Assembly (NCBI GenBank): GCA_002435825.1
Contig: DIVL01000051.1
Span: forward strand, 1-11,293
Direction: 5' to 3'
DNA from: Anaerolineaceae bacterium UBA6133
Lineage (GTDB): Bacteria > Chloroflexota > Anaerolineae > Anaerolineales > Anaerolineaceae
Length of the DNA: 11,293 bases
Below, piece after piece: positions 7,532 through 11,293 of the stretch. The notes under the pieces were generated by a model. That model saw nothing but the letters and a program-made list of their open reading frames with translations, was not told where the DNA came from and searched no databases. Positions within the stretch are counted from its first letter, which is position 1. Every line of letters starts with the position of its first letter. Position numbers and translations under genes: made by a program.

Positions 7532-7620
7532 GGAGACCATTCGGTCAAGGACCTCGCACGGACGCGAGTCCGGCGAGAACAATCATTTGGTAGTGGCAGG
7601 CCCCCGTGCCTGCCCGTCTT
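7532..7620 (+). repeat. Imperfect direct repeat, copy B, with intact stem-loop
   Basis: Second copy of the element at 7411-7499. It contains a fine stem-loop at 7553-7577: CTCGC/GCGAG outer stem, one bulged A (7558), CGGAC/GTCCG inner stem and a GCGA tetraloop of the GNRA type. It is followed by TGGTAG and hairpin 5, the same order as in copy A. Confidence 0.75.
7595..7614. repeat. GC-rich hairpin 5 of 5
   Basis: GGCAGG (7595-7600) pairs with CCTGCC (7609-7614) around CCCCCGTG. It occupies the same place in copy B as the 18-base palindrome does in copy A, but with different, compensated arm bases. Confidence 0.65.
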
Positions 7621-7687
7621 AGGGTAACCACAGCCCTCAGGAGGATGGTTCCCAAGGGATTACCCCCACACGGCTAATTATTTTAGG

Positions 7688-8923
7688 TCAATTGCCTGGG
7701 ATATAGGGTGTCACAACACCATCCCGAGTTATGAAAACCCCTTCTTCCAGGATATATACCCCCGCAGGGCAGAGTGCGGCTGAAATGTTTTGCTGGATCG
7801 CGGCAGTGATCGACTCAATATCCGGGGAGCCTGTCGGCAAGGTCAATTCACAACTATCCGCGGAAGGGTACGAAGGCGCGTTCTCGGTAATAAGCTTAAT
7901 CACCGACGGGATGGCAGCCATACGAGGGGTGTGCATCGGATCAAACCCATCGGAGAACGCTGGCGAGGCAAACGCAGGGGAATATTCATAACCTGCCTCG
8001 AAAACCGCGCGCACCGGGTCGCCTTCCGGATCCAGGTAGGATGTCAGCAGTTCATTGCCTTTGTCAGTCAGGGGGAACCTTCCATAAGGCTAGGCGACAT
8101 AATTCGAAAGCAAAGAGGCGTATTCAGGGTGCCCCGCCAAGGCGAGATATTCCCGCAGTTTAGCATCGTTCAATGCCAGTTGAGGTTGAATCTGATTATC
8201 CGCAAGCTGATCGAGATGAGGGTGACGGTACGTGTGATTGTAGGGGTAGACGTGGTGCTCAATCTCCCAGACGATCGTCTGGGCGAGGGCTTGCTGCCAG
8301 CCTTCGGCTACGTACCACCAGGTACCTGTGAAGAGACTGCCGTAGTGTTTATCCCCAAAGTTTGCGAACATGGCAATTTCAAAGCCAAAATCAGGGTGTA
8401 CCTGTGAGAAATGATAAATCGTCCCGACTGCAGACAATTCAGATACCTCTCCCTGGTCGTTCAGGGCAAACTGGTTGGCAAAATAGGCATCGTCAATCGT
8501 CAGGATCAAGGGGCGGCGACCAGCAGGAACGCGGATGTTCCCATTGAGCAGATCGTCCAGCGAGATCAGGGAGTAGCCGGAATCGTAGAATGCCTGCAGG
8601 TCGGTCTTCAGATCACCAAGGTAGCGCACCATACCCGAGGTTTCATCCCACAGGTTGGGGGTAAAACGGTGGTAATTCAGGATGGGAATGACAGGATCAG
8701 ATACCCAGACAATTGCATCCAGACTTAACGGTGTTGGCGTCAGGGTTGGGGATGGGGCAGAAGTAGGTGTCGGGGATGGGGCAAATGTTGGAGTTGGGAG
8801 GTTTGTGGGGGTTATGGTGGGTGGAGCAACCGTGGAAACCTGTTCGGATCCCATTGCAGGTTGGCAGGATGCGAGCATCAAAGCCAGGCTCAGGAATAGG
8901 GTTTTTGTGAAAGGCAAACGCAC
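7688..8923 (-). pseudogene. Polysaccharide deacetylase (CE4) lipoprotein interrupted by one in-frame amber codon
   Basis: Likely a surface lipoprotein acting on cell-wall or extracellular N-acetylated sugars. From the GTG at 8923 the reading frame is 411 codons with a single TAG at codon 278 (8092-8090); without that codon there is no stop until TGA at 7690-7688. In order: a hydrophobic signal ending in lipobox LASC with Cys20; a Thr/Pro linker (about 32-65); ILNYHRF; CE4 motif 1 as LTIDDAY (D144, D145; usual TFDDG); motif 2 HTYRH (H230, H234). D145, H230 and H234 would bind the metal. The amber codon sits exactly where CE4 proteins read (F/V)A(Y/W)PYG: VA-stop-PYGRF. After it 133 codons stay open and carry DPMHTPRMAAIP, typical of the CE4 C-terminal part. 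GTG at 8923 has GAGG just upstream and a promoter at 8952-8960; the ATG at 8986 would precede that promoter. It could be a recent nonsense mutation, a sequencing error, or a suppressed stop. The truncated product would lack the last barrel strands. Confidence 0.85.
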
Positions 8924-8951
8924 ACGAACCTCGCTAAAAGAGGATAACAGA

Positions 8952-8960
8952 ATTTTATCA
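8952..8960 (-). promoter_or_regulatory. Extended -10 promoter of the deacetylase gene
   Basis: Minus-strand TGATAAAAT (8960-8952) is a TGN-extended -10 box with no good -35, the same design as the leuS leader promoter. It would start transcription about 20 bases before the GTG at 8923, supporting that start. Confidence 0.55.
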
Positions 8961-9014
8961 TCCCTTCTACGCTGGCTGACGAGCAAAAATACAAGGACTC
9001 ACATCCTGTTTTTT

Positions 9015-9044
9015 TTGAATTCACAGCTGCTTCTGAAGTATACT
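9015..9044 (+). promoter_or_regulatory. Promoter of the flavodiiron protein gene
   Basis: TTGAAT (9015-9020) and TATACT (9039-9044) are separated by 18 bases. A T-run lies just upstream of the -35 box. Transcription from about 9051 gives a leader of about 85 bases that holds the long hairpin at 9064-9099. Confidence 0.65.
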
Positions 9045-9063
9045 AACGACAGGTTAGGCTCTG

Positions 9064-9099
9064 CCGGATGAGCGGGAAAATATTCCTGCGCCATCCTGG
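9064..9099 (+). promoter_or_regulatory. Long bulged hairpin in the flavodiiron mRNA leader
   Basis: An outer stem of CCGGATG (9064-9070) with CATCCTGG (9092-9099, one bulged C) stacks on an inner stem of GCGGGAA (9072-9078) with TTCCTGC (9083-9089) around an AATA loop. That is about 14 pairs including two G-U, with small bulges at 9071 and 9090-9091. There is no T-run, so it is not an intrinsic terminator. It ends about 25 bases before the ribosome site. Its role is unknown. Confidence 0.6.
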
Positions 9100-9135
9100 A
9101 AAAGTGCCGATAAACGCTCGCAAAAGAAGGTAAAA

Positions 9136-10332
9136 ATGCACAATCTCCGAAAAATTACTGATGACCTCATCTACATCGGCGCGAATGACCGCCGCATTTC
9201 ACGGTTTGAAAACCAGCATCCGGTTCCAAATGGAATGTCCTACAACTCATACCTGCTTTTGGACGAGAAAACAGTCCTGCTTGACACCGTTGACAAGGCG
9301 GTTGGTGAAATCTTTATGGAGAACCTGCGCGTCGCACTGAATGGTCGCGAGCTGGATTACATGATCATCCAGCACATGGAGCCGGATCACTGCGCCTTGA
9401 TCCCGCGCATCCTTAAGCTTTACCCACAGGTGACGGTAGTGGGCAGCCAGAAAACCTTCGGAATGATCCAGCAATTCTTTGGGCTGGACCTAGTAGAACG
9501 CGCCATGGTCATGAAAGAAGGTGACACGCTTGAGACAGGAGCACACACGCTGCGCTTCCTGATGGCGCCGATGGTACACTGGCCTGAAGTGATGCTTACC
9601 TACGATGAAACCGGCAAACGCCTGTTCTCGGCGGACGCTTTTGGCGCTTTTGGGGCGATTAATGGCAACTTGTACGCGGATGAATACAACGTGGATTTCG
9701 ACCTGCTGCCCGAGGCACGGCGGTACTATACCAATATTGTTGGCAAGTATGGGCGCCAGGTGCTTGCGCTTCTGGAAAAAATTGCCAAACTCGAAATCGA
9801 GATGATCCTGCCACTGCATGGTCCCATCCTGCGGCAGAACCTGCATTATTACATCGAAAAATTTAGCAAATGGGCGTCGTACACTCCGGAAGAAAAGGGG
9901 ATCGTGATTGCCTATGGCTCCATCTACGGCAACACTGAAAAAGCCGCTGAATTGCTGGCAGCCAAGCTGGCGGATCGGGGCGAAAAGAACATCGTGGTCT
10001 ACGATGTCTCCGCCTGGCATCCTTCGTACATCCTGAGCGAGTGCTTCAGGTTCGACCGGCTCGTGTTTGCCTCCTCGACCTACAACATGGAAATTTACCC
10101 CCCGATGGAGAATCTGTTGCTGGAACTGAAGGGGCATAACATGCAAAAACGGGCTGTGGCGGTGATCGAAAACGGTTCCTGGGCGCCCCAGAGCGGCAAG
10201 AAAATACGCGAGTTGCTGGGGCAAATGAAGGACATGCGCGTACTGGAGAGCGAGATCTCCATCAGGTCTGCCATGACCGCGGCTGATGCCGGAGCAATTG
10301 ATGCCCTGGTGGAACTGATTATTGCCGCTTAG
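9136..10332 (+). CDS. fprA: Class A flavodiiron protein (oxygen/NO reductase, FprA type)
   Basis: Cytoplasmic 398-aa enzyme that, in this family, reduces O2 to water and/or NO to N2O with electrons usually from rubredoxin; in an anaerobe it protects against oxygen or nitrosative stress. Residues 1-250 form a metallo-beta-lactamase-like domain with the full diiron ligand set: H80-x-E82-x-D84-H85 (HMEPDH), H148, D167 and H228. Residues 254-398 form a flavodoxin domain with the FMN phosphate loop GSIYGNTEKAAE (261-272) and later flavin loops SSTYN (313-317) and ENGSW. It is a plain class A protein: no fused rubredoxin or flavin reductase follows, and no rubredoxin gene is in the window. AAGAAGG (9124-9130) gives a good ribosome site before the ATG. 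It is divergent from the deacetylase gene. Which gas it prefers cannot be read from sequence. Confidence 0.96.
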   Translation: MHNLRKITDDLIYIGANDRRISRFENQHPVPNGMSYNSYLLLDEKTVLLDTVDKAVGEIFMENLRVALNGRELDYMIIQHMEPDHCALIPRILKLYPQVTVVGSQKTFGMIQQFFGLDLVERAMVMKEGDTLETGAHTLRFLMAPMVHWPEVMLTYDETGKRLFSADAFGAFGAINGNLYADEYNVDFDLLPEARRYYTNIVGKYGRQVLALLEKIAKLEIEMILPLHGPILRQNLHYYIEKFSKWASYTPEEKGIVIAYGSIYGNTEKAAELLAAKLADRGEKNIVVYDVSAWHPSYILSECFRFDRLVFASSTYNMEIYPPMENLLLELKGHNMQKRAVAVIENGSWAPQSGKKIRELLGQMKDMRVLESEISIRSAMTAADAGAIDALVELIIAA

Positions 10333-10356
10333 TGGCGTATTTTACAGAAGTCAACA

Positions 10357-10380
10357 AGCTCGCGCCGGTTGGCGCGCGCT
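10357..10380. other. Very stable GC-rich hairpin after fprA
   Basis: AGCTCGCGCC (10357-10366) pairs with GGCGCGCGCT (10371-10380) with one mismatch around a GGTT loop. It begins 25 bases past the fprA stop. The bases after it read TGTATAATTGG, a weak T-run at best, so termination is possible but not certain. Confidence 0.6.
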
Positions 10381-10382
10381 TG

Positions 10383-10388
10383 TATAAT
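10383..10388 (+). promoter_or_regulatory. Possible -10 box for the small lipoprotein gene
   Basis: A perfect TATAAT lies 53 bases before the lipoprotein ATG. At the proper distance upstream the sequence is the GC-rich hairpin (10357-10380) and has no -35 match, so this would be a -10-only or activator-dependent promoter. Confidence 0.35.
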
Positions 10389-10441
10389 TGGTCGAAATTG
10401 TGCCTGCAAAGGGCTACAGCTAATATGTTTGAAGAGGCAAT

Positions 10442-11008
10442 ATGCACAAAAGAAAAAATCCTATAGTACTTGCTGCGGTGTTATTGCTGGCAGTTGTTTT
10501 ATCAAGCTGTCAACCTACATCCACCTCCCAGCCAGCAGGGGATGTAAACCAGGCAACCAGAGCTGCCGCGGCTACCGCGCAAGCGCAACTGAACCTGCTG
10601 CAAATTGAGGCATTCGAACTGGAAAGAGAATTGGACGAGAACTTTTCAGAACATTATGTCGGCATCCAGGTTGACAGTTACCCAAGCTTGAAGGTGGTCG
10701 TTTTCCTGACTGGAGCGAGCAAGGCTGACCTGGCACCTTTCGTGGATGATTCGAGCTTGTTCGAGGTGATTGAAGTAAGGGAAGAAGCGATCTCACGCCA
10801 GTCTTTGCGGGCAACTCGCGAATTATTCAAGGCAGAGTTGGATAAGGCTGGAGTCACCTATACCACTGGAATCAAAATGGAACCTGCGCGTCTACAGGTT
10901 TATGTTCACGATATCCCGGAAGCACAAGACAAATTGAACACCAACGGCGTTTCCATTCCCGGGCATGTCGAATTTGTGCAGATGGAAAATTTACCTGAAG
11001 GCGGCTGA
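10442..11008 (+). CDS. Small predicted lipoprotein of unknown function
   Basis: 188 aa. A basic start (HKRKN) and a hydrophobic stretch (8-20) end in lipobox LSSC with Cys23, so the mature protein should be lipid-anchored outside the cell membrane. An Ala/Gln/Leu/Glu-rich stretch (about 40-65) is likely helical. The remaining about 120 residues alternate strands and helices; the segment FSEHYVGIQVDSYPSLKVVV (66-85) followed by a helix resembles, in pattern only, the propeptide-like domains that precede alpha-lytic-type secreted proteases, but no protease domain follows. The start has GAAGAGG at 10431-10437, rather close (4 bases). I do not recognise a named family. It follows fprA by 109 bases with a hairpin and a TATAAT between, so it may be its own transcription unit. 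Confidence 0.8.
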   Translation: MHKRKNPIVLAAVLLLAVVLSSCQPTSTSQPAGDVNQATRAAAATAQAQLNLLQIEAFELERELDENFSEHYVGIQVDSYPSLKVVVFLTGASKADLAPFVDDSSLFEVIEVREEAISRQSLRATRELFKAELDKAGVTYTTGIKMEPARLQVYVHDIPEAQDKLNTNGVSIPGHVEFVQMENLPEGG

Positions 11009-11023
11009 GACACATAGAACGCG

Positions 11024-11040
11024 CTCTGCCGGAGGCAGAG
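11024..11040. other. Hairpin after the lipoprotein gene
   Basis: CTCTGCC (11024-11030) pairs perfectly with GGCAGAG (11034-11040) with a 3-base loop, starting 16 bases after the stop. It is followed by TAAATAG, not a T-run. A second stem with a bulged G lies at 11052-11069 (CTGGCGC with GCGCAG). They could end or protect the transcript. Confidence 0.5.
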
Positions 11041-11070
11041 TAAATAGAAGTCTGGCGCTTTAGGCGCAGG

Positions 11071-11130
11071 TTACCCGCAAAAGATAATCAGATCATTTTT
11101 CCTTTCCTGGAAGGCGTCATCTCTTGCCAT
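11071..11130 (-). CDS. Candidate 19-codon small ORF
   Basis: On the minus strand ATG (11130) to TAA (11071) encodes MARDDAFQERKNDLIIFCG. It is preceded by a strong ribosome site GAGGAG with a 5-base gap. The ribosome site and start lie in the loop between TCATCTC (11159-11153) and GAGATGA (11123-11117), which could pair as a 7-bp stem. A TTGACT (11208-11203) lies upstream but its -10 partner is weak. It may be a small peptide gene, the broken head of a former gene, or chance. Confidence 0.25.
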   Translation of the reverse strand: MARDDAFQERKNDLIIFCG

Positions 11131-11214
11131 AAGAACTCCTCAAATCTTCAGTGAGATGATTTCATTTTATTAAGAAGGGATGATTATTTCTGACGGATAT
11201 TAAGTCAACAAAGC

Positions 11215-11236
11215 AAAAACAGCCTTGCGGCTGCTC
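11215..11236 (-). terminator. Intrinsic terminator of the partial gene at the right edge
   Basis: On the minus strand CAGCC (11233-11229) and GGCTG (11224-11220) form a stem with a GCAA (GNRA) loop, followed by five T (11219-11215). It begins immediately after the TAA at 11239-11237. Confidence 0.75.
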
Positions 11237-11293
11237 TTAGAGGACCCAGAGAGATTCGAACTGTGCGTAGCCTTCCGGCGCCAGCCGGAACCG
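11237..11293 (-). CDS. C-terminal end of an unidentified gene (partial)
   Basis: The last 18 codons of a minus-strand frame entering from beyond the window read RFRLAPEGYAQFESLWVL, then TAA. Third positions are mostly G or C, as in leuS and fprA. An intrinsic terminator follows within a few bases, as expected for a gene end. No family can be named from so short a piece. The DNA superficially resembles a tRNA 3' end, but the T-stem does not pair. Confidence 0.5.
   Translation of the reverse strand, partial: RFRLAPEGYAQFESLWVL

Larger units (their letters stand above)
7297..7687. other. Gene-free intergenic block of structured repeats
   Basis: About 390 bases without a credible gene. Open frames here have no family signature and run through palindromes. 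The block holds a 121-base-spaced duplication and five GC-rich hairpins (separate entries). At its right end GGGTAA (7622-7627) and TTACCC near 7660 flank a weak larger inverted repeat containing AACCA and TGGTT arms, just downstream of the deacetylase gene; it might be a transcript end but has no T-run. Confidence 0.6.

Noticed and set aside
7155..7582. Overlapping minus-strand frames of 67-107 codons in the leuS leader and the repeat block
   Set aside because: They overlap the T-box RNA and the palindromes, agree with no family, and are better explained as open by chance in GC-rich sequence.
7411..7620. CRISPR array
   Set aside because: Only two long, imperfect copies with internal structure; no short regular repeats or spacers, and no cas genes.
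7688..8014. A separate small gene starting at GTG 8014
   Set aside because: It is in the same frame as the deacetylase upstream of the amber codon, the codons between 8089 and 8014 are open, and the protein continues the CE4 fold. There is no ribosome site at 8014.
8722..8820. Tandem repeat in GGGGATGGGGCAGAAGTAGG-like DNA
   Set aside because: It encodes the Thr/Pro linker of the lipoprotein; repetition follows from the amino acid content.
9490..10224. 244-codon frame antisense to fprA
   Set aside because: Fully inside a confident flavodiiron gene, with no motif and no ribosome site I trust.
8090..10332. Genome-wide reassignment of TAG as a sense codon
   Set aside because: bglA ends in TAG with the next gene 16 bases on, and fprA ends in TAG at its normal family length. 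Only one gene would need readthrough.
11237..11293. Possible tRNA 3' end on the minus strand (TTCGAATC followed by TGGGTCC)
   Set aside because: The T-stem arms CACAG and CTCTC have two mismatches in five, there is no CCA, and the upstream hairpin (7 bp, 4-base loop) does not fit an anticodon or variable arm. The same bases read as an open frame ending in TAA before a terminator.

Overview
The window most likely comes from a Chloroflexota bacterium of the Anaerolineae type. This is an inference from lipoproteins with Thr/Pro-rich linkers after the lipobox, a class A flavodiiron protein, a T-box in front of leuS, and GC-rich palindromic intergenic repeats of the GTAGGGGC style. No rRNA or other phylogenetic marker is present to settle it. 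No complete new defence or mobile system is visible. The most unusual signals are a polysaccharide deacetylase interrupted by one in-frame amber codon inside a catalytic-fold motif, and a patch of structured intergenic repeats.

Region 1 (1-4374, + strand) is a self-contained beta-glucoside phosphotransferase operon. It runs from a perfect-consensus promoter to a RAT antiterminator overlapping an intrinsic terminator, then a LicT/BglG antiterminator, a stand-alone glucose-family EIIA, a GH1 6-phospho-beta-glucosidase, a beta-glucoside EIIBC and a strong terminator. EIIA passes phosphate to EIIB, EIIC imports and phosphorylates the sugar, the GH1 enzyme cleaves the 6-phospho-glucoside, and LicT opens the terminator when substrate is present. 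EI and HPr must be encoded elsewhere. The operon is AT-richer than the genes that follow and has a Firmicutes-like control system, which suggests acquisition by transfer.

Region 2 (4375-7296, - strand) holds leuS, convergent with the operon and preceded by an about 240-nt T-box leader with its own terminator and an extended -10 promoter.

Region 3 (7297-7687) has no credible gene. It carries a 121-base-spaced imperfect duplication and five GC-rich hairpins whose arm sequences differ but whose shape is kept.

Region 4 (7688-9135) holds the interrupted deacetylase lipoprotein on the - strand, followed by a divergent promoter region with a long structured leader.

Region 5 (9136-11293) holds a complete flavodiiron protein and a small lipoprotein of unknown role, both on the + strand. 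It ends with a candidate 19-codon ORF, a terminator and the last 18 codons of another gene, all on the - strand.
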